41,468 nt of DNA, from NCBI GenBank assembly GCA_910584245.1, contig CAJTZF010000025.1, forward strand, positions 1 through 41,468, written 5' to 3'. Source of the stretch: an uncultured Eubacterium sp. (GTDB lineage: Bacteria > Bacillota > Clostridia > Lachnospirales > Lachnospiraceae). The notes under the pieces were generated by a model. That model saw nothing but the letters and a program-made list of their open reading frames with translations, made no database searches and was not told where the DNA came from. This document shows, piece by piece, positions 17,124-25,110 of the stretch. The translations under genes and the position numbers were made by a program. Numbering within the stretch: the first letter of the stretch is position 1; each line of letters opens with the position of its first letter.

Positions 17124-18473
17124 TTACTCGCCTGCCGGCATCTTCCTAAAAAACGATATCACAAATGGCACCGTCAAAACAAAGGTCGCAACATCAGCCA
17201 CTGCCTGGGATACCTGAATGCCCGTGAGGTCAAATAATGCCGTCAGAACAATAAGAAACGGAATAAAGCAGAGGCCGCTTCGAAGCGCAGACAAAAACGT
17301 TGCCCGCCCATTCGCACCAACACTCTGAAACATCATATTCCCGCATACCGTCAGGGGAATGAAAAATAGTGAGATAAACTGGACCCGAAGCGCAAAGGTG
17401 CCGATTTCAATAACGGCCGGATCATCGCGGAACAGGCCAATCAGCTCAGATGACATAAACATGCCCACCACCGCAAATGCGCCGAGCATAACCTCCCCTG
17501 CCATGACAGTGAACCAGAAACTTTTCTTCACCCTGGCGTACTTTTTCGCTCCATAATTAAATGCACACACCGGCTGGAATCCCTGTCCCAAGCCAAGTCC
17601 TACGGCAAAGATAAAGAAACAAATGCGGTTCACAATCGACATAGCCGCCACTGCCGCATCCGTGTAAGCACCGGCATATCCATTTAGTATCATCGTTGAT
17701 ATACTGCTCAGTCCCTGCCGCATCATGCTTGGAAATCCCGTTTTTACAATATTCATAATTGCATTGATCTTCCAGGAACACTTTCGTACCGACAGCTTCG
17801 ACTGGGTTTTTCCCGACAAAAACATGTAAAACAGCAGGAAAAAACTAACACATTGGGAACAAGCCGTAGATATCCCGGCCCCGTCCATTCCCATAGAAAA
17901 CTTTGTCATCAGCAGCCAGTCGCCAAAAATATTGAGCATGCCCCCCGTTGTCAATCCTACCATCGCGAACATTGCCCTTCCCTCATACCGGAGAATATTG
18001 TTCAACACGCAGCTTCCCGTCATAACAGGAGCCGCAATTAAAATATACGTTCCATATGTTCTGGAATACGGAAGAATCGTCTCCGTACTGCCCAGCAGCC
18101 GCATCAGCGGATCCACAAACAAAAGTCCGAAAACCATGATCATCAATCCTGCGATTAACGAACAGGCAAAACTAGTCGACGCTGTGACCGACGCATCCTC
18201 CTGTTTCCTCTGCCCCAGCTTTCTCGCAATGATACTGCCTGCGCCGTGGCCAAACATAAAGCCGAATGCCTGTATAATAGCCATCAGCCCAAATACGACA
18301 CCGACCGCACCGCTGGCGCTCGTATCTATCCTGCCAACAAAAAATGTATCCGCCATGTTGTAAAAGCTCGTGACGAGCATACTAATTGTGGTCGGAATTC
18401 CTAGAGAAACAATCAGACGGGAAACCGGCGTTTCCGTCATTTTTATATAATGCTCCGCCGAAGAATCTCTCAT
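17124..18473 (-). CDS. MATE family efflux transporter
   Basis: This 449-residue inner-membrane protein has twelve hydrophobic segments in two homologous halves: PVSRLIVSLGIPTTISML and FYNMADTFFVGRID in the first, and MRQGLSSISTMILNGYAG, GLGQGFQPVCAFNYGAKKY in the second. MATE proteins export cationic drugs or metabolites using sodium or proton gradients. The paired signature GxGQGFQPVxxFNYGA places it in the DinF/NorM-related Firmicute group. ATG 18473 is preferred to an upstream TTG because AGAGGT lies at good spacing. It is transcribed divergently from the superoxide dismutase gene. Substrate unknown. Confidence 0.92.
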   Translation of the reverse strand: MRDSSAEHYIKMTETPVSRLIVSLGIPTTISMLVTSFYNMADTFFVGRIDTSASGAVGVVFGLMAIIQAFGFMFGHGAGSIIARKLGQRKQEDASVTASTSFACSLIAGLMIMVFGLLFVDPLMRLLGSTETILPYSRTYGTYILIAAPVMTGSCVLNNILRYEGRAMFAMVGLTTGGMLNIFGDWLLMTKFSMGMDGAGISTACSQCVSFFLLFYMFLSGKTQSKLSVRKCSWKINAIMNIVKTGFPSMMRQGLSSISTMILNGYAGAYTDAAVAAMSIVNRICFFIFAVGLGLGQGFQPVCAFNYGAKKYARVKKSFWFTVMAGEVMLGAFAVVGMFMSSELIGLFRDDPAVIEIGTFALRVQFISLFFIPLTVCGNMMFQSVGANGRATFLSALRSGLCFIPFLIVLTALFDLTGIQVSQAVADVATFVLTVPFVISFFRKMPAGE

Positions 18474-18507
18474 ATGCAATACCTCTCTTCTTCAAGTGTC
18501 TCCTGGT

Positions 18508-18513
18508 ATTATA
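18508..18513 (-). promoter_or_regulatory. extended -10 promoter of the MATE gene
   Basis: The minus strand reads TGCTATAAT, a consensus -10 with the TGn extension, 35 bases ahead of the MATE start. No clear -35 is present, as is common with extended -10 promoters. Confidence 0.5.
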
Positions 18514-18549
18514 GCACATCTTAACATAAATTGCATACGATTGGAGTAA

Positions 18550-19062
18550 ATGAATAAAAGAATGAGAAATAAAATGTATGATTCAAGATGTATAGGAACC
18601 ATTTTACACGCCGCAGCCCCACAGGCAACGGCACAAATACTTGGTTCGGAAAAATATGATAGTCTGCGGGGTGTCGTCTCGTTTTATGATATTGGATATG
18701 CCATCCTCGTGACCTCTTCTTTTTATGGAATTCCAGACCAGCCGGGCAACTGCCGGCACCTTGTACTTGGATTCCACATCCATGAAGGCACTTCTTGTAC
18801 CGGAACGGGCGACGACCCCTTTGCCGATGCCAAAGGCCATTACAACCCGGAAAATTGTGAACACCCCGCACACGCGGGAGATTTGCCCCCTATCTTTGTG
18901 AATGACGGAACCGCCTGGGGCGCCTTTGTGACAACTCGGTTTACAATCCGGGAAATACTCGGAAGAGCAGTCATCGTACACGCTATGCCAGACGATTTCC
19001 ACACACAGCCATCCGGTGATTCCGGCGAAAAAATCGCCTGTGGCATCATTCGAAGAACATAA
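18550..19062 (+). CDS. Cu/Zn superoxide dismutase family protein
   Basis: This 170-residue protein carries the Cu/Zn-SOD metal site in order: GFHIHE (His76, His78), GHYNP (bridging His97), EHPAHAGD (His105, His108, Asp111) and VHAMPDD (His144). Cysteines 83 and 164 match the conserved disulfide pair. The active-site arginine of classic enzymes (in SRLACG) is lysine here (Lys161 in GEKIACG), which could lower the dismutation rate. There is no signal peptide or lipobox, so it appears cytoplasmic, unusual for bacterial SodC. GGAG lies four bases before the ATG. It ends five bases from the convergent unknown gene. The fold call is firm; enzymatic activity is not. Confidence 0.88.
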   Translation: MNKRMRNKMYDSRCIGTILHAAAPQATAQILGSEKYDSLRGVVSFYDIGYAILVTSSFYGIPDQPGNCRHLVLGFHIHEGTSCTGTGDDPFADAKGHYNPENCEHPAHAGDLPPIFVNDGTAWGAFVTTRFTIREILGRAVIVHAMPDDFHTQPSGDSGEKIACGIIRRT

Positions 19063-19066
19063 TCTT

Positions 19067-19660
19067 TTACAATCCCAGGAAGCTGCCCATCGACCGCACT
19101 GCCTTGAGCATCTCAACGGCAGGGCACGGTGTGGCATACCGCCTTCCTGTCTTTAGAAACTCTGAATAATTTTCCCTCTGCTCCGCCCGCTTTTCAAACC
19201 AGATCTCCAGCATTTTTTTGCGCAGCAGGCGGCGTTGTTGGTCTTTCTTCTGCTCCGCCTTATTCTCCCTGGCATGGCGGACCTGGACATCCATGTATAT
19301 ATGCTTATCCCTCTTCGCCTCTGCTTCCTTGCCCAGCTCTTTCAGCACCCCTTTGAGCACAGCTTCCTCAAGCTCCGGATCCGACTTCATCATAACCAAC
19401 GCCATATCGCTAAATCCTACCGAACACGGAAATCTTTCCCCACAAATTAAGCGGACACTTCTCCCGATTTTTTCCTTTAAATACTGCCGGTATTCCACAA
19501 GCGTCATTTCGCTGGGTGATTTCGTCCCCGCCCTCTCCGCAACATGCTCCAAAAACCCTTTCGGCCGTCCCATATGACGATCCTCTGTTTTTTTATTTTC
19601 GACTCTCGAATACTCCACCTGGTTTTGCGCATTTATTCCTACATAAATCATATTTTCCAT
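19067..19660 (-). CDS. hypothetical protein, charged, helical
   Basis: I do not recognise this 197-residue protein. It has no signal peptide or membrane segment. The first half holds MGRPKGFLEHVAERAG, EMTLVEYRQYLKEKIGR and a GFSDMALVMMKSDPELEEAVL stretch; residues about 120-165 are a lysine/arginine/glutamine-rich probable coiled coil (RENKAEQKKDQQRRLLRKKM). The start at 19660 is preferred because GGGGGGATC lies just upstream; the longer frame runs through a strong hairpin. It is convergent with the superoxide dismutase gene. A role in flagellar, phage or regulatory work cannot be judged. Confidence 0.7.
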   Translation of the reverse strand: MENMIYVGINAQNQVEYSRVENKKTEDRHMGRPKGFLEHVAERAGTKSPSEMTLVEYRQYLKEKIGRSVRLICGERFPCSVGFSDMALVMMKSDPELEEAVLKGVLKELGKEAEAKRDKHIYMDVQVRHARENKAEQKKDQQRRLLRKKMLEIWFEKRAEQRENYSEFLKTGRRYATPCPAVEMLKAVRSMGSFLGL

Positions 19661-19686
19661 ATTATCCGATCCCCCCTTTTCGATAA

Positions 19687-19749
19687 AAAAATAAGAACAG
19701 CATATATTCAATGTTTTTCCCTCCATTGAAACACACTGCTCTTATTTTT
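19687..19749 (-). terminator. long hairpin terminator after the second MATE gene
   Basis: On the minus strand AAAAATAAGAGCAG pairs with CTGTTCTTATTTTT (one G-U), with a nested stem TTCAATG/CATTGAA, followed by a U-rich tail. The single wobble pairs only in minus-strand RNA, which supports termination in that direction. It sits between the MATE stop and the start of the unknown gene, so it may also act as an attenuator. Confidence 0.7.
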
Positions 19750-19780
19750 GGCTATTGTAACTTATATATCGGACCAATCT

Positions 19781-21136
19781 TTAAAATACTTTATACCTTT
19801 TTTGAAAAAAAGTTAAATTTTTTTTAATATAAAAGAAAGCACTTATACATATAACAGATGACAGTACGGATCCAAGGGGCGCCGCCCATCCCATCGGATA
19901 CAAAGTGCCCGGAAAATACACAGACGCCAGCCATGCTCCCGGTATGCGCATAAGCACAATCGAAACCATATTGTGGACAAAGGAGAGATAAGATTTCCCC
20001 ATCCCGCAAAAATATCCGCTAAAACAAAAATGAATGCCGGCAAACAAACAATCGAACGAATAAGAACGCAAATATTCGCACCCGGCCGCTAACACCTCCG
20101 CTTCCCTGTTAAACAGGCGGATCAGCACATGAGGCCAAACCTGGCAGAACGCCGAAAACAACAAACCACTTACCACCGCCACCGCCAGACTATAGCCAAG
20201 CGACTGGTTCGCCCGCTGTTGCTTTCCCGCCCCCATATTTTGTGCTGTAATCGCGGACACGGCCGATAAAAGAGCCGACGGCACCAGAAAAAGAAAACTG
20301 ATAACCTTTTCAACTACCCCTACCGCCGTGGCCGCCACGAGACCTCTGCTATTGGCAATCATCGTAATAATTAGAAAAGACACCTGAATCAAACCATCCT
20401 GAAGCGCTACGGGCGATCCCACCGACAACATCCGCTTAATCACTGTTTTGTCCGGGCGAAGATCCCTCCCCGTCACAACAAGGCCAATCCTTCGTTTCCT
20501 AATGACGAACAAGGCCGACACCGAACTGACTGCCTGGGACAAAACCGTGCCCAGCGCCGCCCCGGCGGAGCCGAACGCAAGCACGCCAATAAAAATATAA
20601 TCCAGCACTACATTTACAACGCATGCCACCGCCACGAAATACATCGGCATACGGGAGTCGCCCAAACCACGGAAAATACTGCTAATAATATTGTAAGCAA
20701 CAATAAACGGAATGCCGGCAAAGCAAATCACCAGGTAACGAAGTGTATCCGGGGCGGCCTCTGGGGGTGTGTTCATCCAGGCCGTAATTCCGGGCGCCAG
20801 ACTCAGCAAAAATACCATCAGAACAACTGAGAATATACCAAACATAACGATGCTGTTTCCGGCAGCCTTCGCCGCCCCCTTTGCATTCCCCGCCCCCACC
20901 TCATTTGCGAGAATTACCGTCGTCCCCATTGCAAAACCGATGATAATTACGGTGATCATATGCATAATCTGGCTGCCTACCGCCACCGCCGTCACCTCTG
21001 CCGCACCATTGAATTGCCCGGTTATATACAGATCCGCCAATCCGTAAAACACCTGCATAAAGCAGGCAAAAAAATAGGGAACCGTAAACCGGACCAGCGT
21101 CTTAAAAACACTTCCCTCCGTCAAATCACCTTTCAT
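19781..21136 (-). CDS. MATE family efflux transporter
   Basis: A second MATE pump, 451 residues with twelve hydrophobic segments: LTEGSVFKTLVRFTVPYFFA, FYGLADLYITGQFNGAAEV and VGSQIMHMITVIIIGFAMG in the first half, and ALQDGLIQVSFLIITMIANSR and SAITAQNMGAGKQ in the second. It is only distantly like the pump at 17-18 kb, judged by eye, so it is not a recent duplicate. It lies 42 bases downstream of mutY on the same strand and may be read from the mutY promoter; a long terminator hairpin follows. Substrate unknown. Confidence 0.92.
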   Translation of the reverse strand: MKGDLTEGSVFKTLVRFTVPYFFACFMQVFYGLADLYITGQFNGAAEVTAVAVGSQIMHMITVIIIGFAMGTTVILANEVGAGNAKGAAKAAGNSIVMFGIFSVVLMVFLLSLAPGITAWMNTPPEAAPDTLRYLVICFAGIPFIVAYNIISSIFRGLGDSRMPMYFVAVACVVNVVLDYIFIGVLAFGSAGAALGTVLSQAVSSVSALFVIRKRRIGLVVTGRDLRPDKTVIKRMLSVGSPVALQDGLIQVSFLIITMIANSRGLVAATAVGVVEKVISFLFLVPSALLSAVSAITAQNMGAGKQQRANQSLGYSLAVAVVSGLLFSAFCQVWPHVLIRLFNREAEVLAAGCEYLRSYSFDCLFAGIHFCFSGYFCGMGKSYLSFVHNMVSIVLMRIPGAWLASVYFPGTLYPMGWAAPLGSVLSSVICISAFFYIKKNLTFFQKRYKVF

Positions 21137-21178
21137 TCCAACATACCCTCATTCTCTTATACCTCTGGCAGGCTTTAC

Positions 21179-22243
21179 CTATGTTTGGCCAAAGGTGGTT
21201 ATCCGTTTAAAATACGAATGAAACGCCACTGGCAACATATATTTCTGGTCCAGCTCCTCCCTTGTCACAAAAACCACATCCCGTGGAAGTCCAGGTTCTT
21301 CTAACCCGCCATCCAAAATGATATGATATCCCTTCATGCGCCACTCCACATGTGAAAAAATATGCGTCGCCCCGCCAAGAGGGGAAATTTTATAACCTGT
21401 CATACCCAGCTGTTCTATTTTCTCTTTCATTCCCTTTTCCGTCACCCATCCATCCAGTGATGGAAATTCATACGCCCCCGCCAAAAGTCCCTTTTCCGGG
21501 CGCTTCTGGATACCAAGCCTACTCTCCCACTCCCATACAATGATTGTCCGCTTTTCCACACGCCTTGGCTTCTTTTCTGCCTTTTTCGGATACTCCTCCT
21601 GACATCCGGCAGCCCTCGCCCGACACGTTTCCTGAAGCGGGCATTTCTCACACAGTGGGGCTCCATTCGGAATACAGATTACCTCGCCGAGCTCCATTAT
21701 CGCCTGGTTAAAATCTCCGGGACGTTCCGGCATAATCGAACAAATGTGCCGCTCCACCTTTTTTCGCACCGAAATCTTAGAAATGTCATCGTCACACTTC
21801 ATATACCGCATCACGACCCGGAGCACATTTCCATCAACTGCCGGGGCTTTAATGTTAAAGGCCATAGAAGCAATTGCCCCCGCCGTATAAGGGCCAATGC
21901 CGGGCAAAGAAATCAATTTATTAAAATCAGCGGGCAGCTTACCCCCATAATCCTGGACAACGATTTTTGCTGCTTTTCTTAAATTTCTCGCCCGGTTATA
22001 ATATCCCAGACCTTCCCAAAGCTTCAGCAACCGCTCCTCACTGACCCCCGCCAGACTTTCAATATCTGGAAGCTCCTCCGTAAACCGAACAAAATATTCC
22101 TTCACTGCTTCTATGCGCGTCTGCTGCAACATAATTTCCGAGAGCCAAATGTAATAGGGGTCGAAGTGGTCCCGCCAAATCATCTCGCGCTTGTTTTTAT
22201 CATACCACTCCAGTAGTGGCGTAGAAAATTGTTCCGTATTCAT
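21179..22243 (-). CDS. mutY: A/G-specific adenine DNA glycosylase
   Basis: MutY removes adenine mispaired with 8-oxoguanine, preventing G:C to T:A mutations. The 354-residue protein has the catalytic glutamate in MLQQTRIEAV (near residue 44), the helix-hairpin-helix LPGIGPYTAGAIASMAF with catalytic aspartate in APAVDGNV, and the iron-sulfur loop C-x6-C-x2-C-x5-C (CIPNGAPLCEKCPLQETC). The C-terminal NUDIX-like 8-oxoG recognition domain (from about residue 235) includes GLLAGAYEFPSLDGW and ATHIFSHVEWRM. Full length for the family. A strong promoter (TTGACA-17-TAGTAT) lies upstream on the minus strand. Confidence 0.97.
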   Translation of the reverse strand: MNTEQFSTPLLEWYDKNKREMIWRDHFDPYYIWLSEIMLQQTRIEAVKEYFVRFTEELPDIESLAGVSEERLLKLWEGLGYYNRARNLRKAAKIVVQDYGGKLPADFNKLISLPGIGPYTAGAIASMAFNIKAPAVDGNVLRVVMRYMKCDDDISKISVRKKVERHICSIMPERPGDFNQAIMELGEVICIPNGAPLCEKCPLQETCRARAAGCQEEYPKKAEKKPRRVEKRTIIVWEWESRLGIQKRPEKGLLAGAYEFPSLDGWVTEKGMKEKIEQLGMTGYKISPLGGATHIFSHVEWRMKGYHIILDGGLEEPGLPRDVVFVTREELDQKYMLPVAFHSYFKRITTFGQT

Positions 22244-22303
22244 ATTTTCTCACATTCTGCCGCGCCAGCGGCCATGACTTTGCTCACTGTTTTAGTCACC
22301 TTT

Positions 22304-22332
22304 ATACTAGCATAATACTATTTTTCTGTCAA
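22304..22332 (-). promoter_or_regulatory. strong promoter of mutY
   Basis: Minus-strand consensus TTGACA (22327-22332) and TAGTAT (22304-22309) are spaced by exactly 17 bases, about 60 bases ahead of mutY. Confidence 0.75.
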
Positions 22333-22428
22333 AACAACTCAAATCATGTAAAAAGGAATGGATTTATGCTTGTCACTATGATAGAATAGAATCCAACAAG
22401 TATTTTATCAAAAGAAGGAGACTTTATA

Positions 22429-22908
22429 ATGCAGCTTTTGAAAAAATTTATGAACGAATTTAAAGAGTTTGCCCTGCGCGGCAACGTCATGGATCTTGCA
22501 ATCGGTGTCATTATCGGCGCCGCCTTCCAGGCTATTATCAACTCACTGGTAAATGACGTCCTCTCGCCCTTAATCGGACTGTTCGCACAAACTGACCTGA
22601 GTTATCTGGTTCTGACCTTAAATGATGTAGACATTAAATATGGTGCTTTTCTCACTTCCGTGATTAACTTTATCATTATGGTGTTTATCATCTTCCTGCT
22701 CGTAAAAGGAATGAACGCGCTGGCCAGCATCGGCAGACGCAAGGAAGAAGACAAGCCAGAACCGGCTGTAAAAAAATGCCCTTACTGCTTAAGCGAAATC
22801 GATATAAAGGCAACACGATGTCCACATTGTACATCTGAACTCCTTGTAAATTTAGAAGAGGAATTGTCCGAAAAGATAGACATTGAAGAGACGAAAACAA
22901 CGGAGTAA
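22429..22908 (+). CDS. mscL: large-conductance mechanosensitive channel with C-terminal zinc ribbon
   Basis: MscL opens under membrane tension to release solutes during osmotic downshock. The first 95 residues are standard: amphipathic FMNEFKEFALRGNVMDLAIG, pore helix GVIIGAAFQAIINSLVNDV with LSPLIGLF, and the second helix TSVINFIIMVFIIFLLVKGMN. In place of the short helical tail there is a zinc ribbon, CPYC-x12-CPHC (KKCPYCLSEIDIKATRCPHC), then an acidic end; the total of 159 residues exceeds the usual 120-150. AGAAGGAG is well placed before the ATG. Divergent from mutY. The ribbon may set the pentamer's cytoplasmic cap; that is inference. Confidence 0.95.
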   Translation: MQLLKKFMNEFKEFALRGNVMDLAIGVIIGAAFQAIINSLVNDVLSPLIGLFAQTDLSYLVLTLNDVDIKYGAFLTSVINFIIMVFIIFLLVKGMNALASIGRRKEEDKPEPAVKKCPYCLSEIDIKATRCPHCTSELLVNLEEELSEKIDIEETKTTE

Positions 22909-22920
22909 CCGTCGGGGGAT

Positions 22921-22940
22921 AATGCCCAATTGAGGGCATT
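22921..22940. terminator. hairpin between convergent mscL and membrane synthase genes
   Basis: AATGCCC and GGGCATT form a perfect 7-bp stem with a 6-base loop just after the mscL stop, touching the stop codon of the opposing gene. It lacks a U-run on either side but may serve both directions. Confidence 0.45.
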
Positions 22941-24528
22941 AAAGCCCTCTCAATAATCCGCTAAGCCCTTCCCGTTTATAAACATCCTTATAATATTTTA
23001 CCTCACCTTGTATGAGTTTATCAATGACCTGCATTCCAAGCAGTTCTACCGGCGCCTTATCGTCAGTCATCACATAGTCCCCTGCTTCATATCTCTTCAT
23101 TCCTTGCCGGATATGTCCCATCAGGTCTGCCAGCTCTTTTTGGGGAACTTTTTCAATATTTTGCTGGAACACCTGTAGCGCTTCGTCACAGTCAAAGGCG
23201 TACAGAGCACGGTTCGTACTTCCAGCCACATCAATCATATACACCTGTCCAAACACGCGGGAAATCGTATCCGCCAAATACTGGTTAATATTTCCTTCCT
23301 CCTGCCCCCTCATATTGAAGTTTACAACCATCACCCCACCGCCGTTTAGATGCTCCTTTACTTTCATAAAAAATTCCACTGTAGACATCTGAAACGGGAT
23401 CGTAATATCCTGGAATGCATCAACCATAATGACATCATATTTTCGGTCAACCGCATTTAAATACGCCCTTCCATCATAAGTGACCACCGGCACTTCTTCC
23501 GGCAATTCAAAGTATTGTCTCGCAAGCTTCGTAATTTTCTCATCAATCTCCACTCCCTCTATACGAACACCATCAAAATATCTGCCGCATTGCGTCGCAA
23601 ACGTGCCCGTTCCCATACCAAGCACGAGTACGTCTGTCTGGTCCCGGTCCTGAACCCCTGCCATCAGAGGCGCCGCCATCGCATAATCATAATACATACC
23701 TGTCAGCCCCTTGTCTTTTTTCAAAATCGACTGTACGCCAAACAGGACATTTGTAGATAAAACAACGCTCTCATCATCCTCCTTTACCTGAAGATAATTA
23801 TAGACCGACTCTCCCTCATAGGTCAGTTGCTTCTCCCAAAATGCAAATCCTCCCGAAGTTCCTAGCAGGCAGCACACGAGAAATAACACAATACCCACAA
23901 CCGCTCCCCTTCGCTTTGTCCTTGTGCTGATAAAATAAATAAGCGATAACACCAGCAAAATACCCGCAAAAATAAGAAAAGTCACCGAGGTTCCAACCGC
24001 CGGAATTGTGATAAATGTGGGCACAAAGGTTCCTATAATGCTCCCAATCGTATTGAACGCATTCAGCATTCCTACTGTCTTTCCGCTGTCATCCAGGCTG
24101 TCTACCGTATACTTGACAAGGGAAGGCGTAACTGTCCCAAGCAGAAAAAGAGGGAATACAAATATCACCATGCATGCTGCGAATGCAGCCACAATGAGGA
24201 AATTACTGCTGACTGAAAAAATGAAAAGAGCCGATATTCCAAGAATCAAATATTTTCCCACAACCGGAATAGCCGCGATCCAAATTGCCGCCACAATCAT
24301 CCTGCCATACAGCTTGTCCGGATTGGGATTTTTGTCCGCACTTCTGCCTCCATATATATTACCGAGCGCCATTGCAATCATTATCGTTCCTATAATAATC
24401 GTCCATACAATCTGGGACGAGCTGAAATACGGTGCAAGCAGCCTGCTTGCACCGAGTTCCACCGCCATAACCGACATTCCGGCAAAAAACTCCGTCACAT
24501 ATAAATATGCCTTATTTTTTATAATCAT
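22939..24528 (-). CDS. membrane protein fused to spermidine synthase-like domain
   Basis: This 529-residue fusion has an N-terminal half with eight or so membrane helices (EFFAGMSVMAVELGASRLLAPYF at the start is typical) and a C-terminal SpeE-like Rossmann domain: VLVLGMGTGTFATQCGRYF for the nucleotide site, GVEIDEKITKLARQYF, YDGRAYLNAVDRKYDVIMVDAF. The Asp in VDAF matches the catalytic aminopropyltransferase position, while the polyamine gate differs from soluble SpeE. Such fused MFS/spermidine-synthase proteins are widespread but mostly without a proven substrate. It is convergent with mscL and no polyamine genes are nearby. Confidence 0.88.
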   Translation of the reverse strand: MIIKNKAYLYVTEFFAGMSVMAVELGASRLLAPYFSSSQIVWTIIIGTIMIAMALGNIYGGRSADKNPNPDKLYGRMIVAAIWIAAIPVVGKYLILGISALFIFSVSSNFLIVAAFAACMVIFVFPLFLLGTVTPSLVKYTVDSLDDSGKTVGMLNAFNTIGSIIGTFVPTFITIPAVGTSVTFLIFAGILLVLSLIYFISTRTKRRGAVVGIVLFLVCCLLGTSGGFAFWEKQLTYEGESVYNYLQVKEDDESVVLSTNVLFGVQSILKKDKGLTGMYYDYAMAAPLMAGVQDRDQTDVLVLGMGTGTFATQCGRYFDGVRIEGVEIDEKITKLARQYFELPEEVPVVTYDGRAYLNAVDRKYDVIMVDAFQDITIPFQMSTVEFFMKVKEHLNGGGVMVVNFNMRGQEEGNINQYLADTISRVFGQVYMIDVAGSTNRALYAFDCDEALQVFQQNIEKVPQKELADLMGHIRQGMKRYEAGDYVMTDDKAPVELLGMQVIDKLIQGEVKYYKDVYKREGLSGLLRGL

Positions 24529-24570
24529 ACAAATTTAAATTCCTTTCCGCAAATACTCATTTCCTTTTAA

Positions 24571-24783
24571 AGATTATACGTTATATGCAGTCAGAGATCA
24601 ACTTATAATTTAAATACCAGAATATTTATAATACTAACGTTCTATGGGTTAGTTGCAATTCACATAACATGGCCAGCTCTTCAAATAGATCATAATATAA
24701 AGGAAGCCTTATACTATTTGTTCATATTTCACACTTTATTAATACTTATAGTTCTTATTTGTATAATTTGGTTATATTATTAA
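24571..24783 (+). pseudogene. possible C-terminal remnant of a membrane protein
   Basis: A frame of 70 codons stays open here without any ATG, GTG or TTG start near its beginning. It encodes two hydrophobic helices, RIFIILTFYGLVAIHITWPA and YYLFIFHTLLILIVLICIIW, then stops at 24781-24783. In such AT-rich DNA a chance frame this long and this hydrophobic is possible but not likely. It may be the tail of a gene whose front was lost at the island edge. Confidence 0.35.
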
Positions 24784-24811
24784 TTCATATTAATTTATTC
24801 AAAAAAATTAA

Positions 24812-24861
24812 TTGATATCCCCCTCTATTTATGCTAATATATAAATAATATATTAGCATAA
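24812..24861 (+). promoter_or_regulatory. promoter with overlapping perfect palindromic operator
   Basis: TTGATA (24812-24817) and TAATAT (24835-24840) are spaced by 17 bases. Overlapping the -10 and running to the ribosome site is a perfect inverted repeat with 14-base arms: TTATGCTAATATAT (24829-24842), a 5-base gap, and ATATATTAGCATAA (24848-24861). A repressor bound here would block transcription; as RNA it would form a hairpin next to the AGAGGTG ribosome site. No regulator gene is adjacent. Confidence 0.7.
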
Positions 24862-24874
24862 GAGGTGCTGTAAA

Positions 24875-25110
24875 ATGAAAAACATTCAGTTGGAATGGGC
24901 AGAAGGAGTTAAACTACTAAAAGGCGAAGACAAAACACTAGTTGCAAATATAAACAACGCTAAAGGAATGTTTGTTTCTAATGATGTATTCATATTATTC
25001 AAACGGCATTTGAAAACAAGTTATCTCTTTCAGAAGTTCTAAGTAGTATTTGTGATATACAATCAAAAGAATACTTTTAATTATTAGTTAACCGCTTACA
25101 ATCATTAAAC
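24875..25110 (+). pseudogene. RRE (PqqD-like) peptide-recognition domain, frameshifted and interrupted
   Basis: A well-initiated frame (AGAGGTG before ATG 24875) reads MKNIQLEWAEGVKLLKGE, then GMFVSNDVFIL, and runs out at 25042 after 55 codons. One frame over, from about 24994, it continues as IIQTAFENKLSLSEVLSSIC and SKEYF, then a TAA (25078-25080), then LLVNRLQSLN joined in frame to the radical SAM gene at 25111. Read together this is a PqqD-like RiPP recognition element fused to the N-terminus of the radical SAM protein, broken by one missing base near 24985-25000 and one stop codon. RRE domains hold the leader of the precursor peptide. Confidence 0.7.

Noticed and set aside
18604..19137. 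Minus-strand 177-codon frame opposite the superoxide dismutase
   Set aside because: No family features; the plus-strand frame carries all Cu/Zn-SOD residues.
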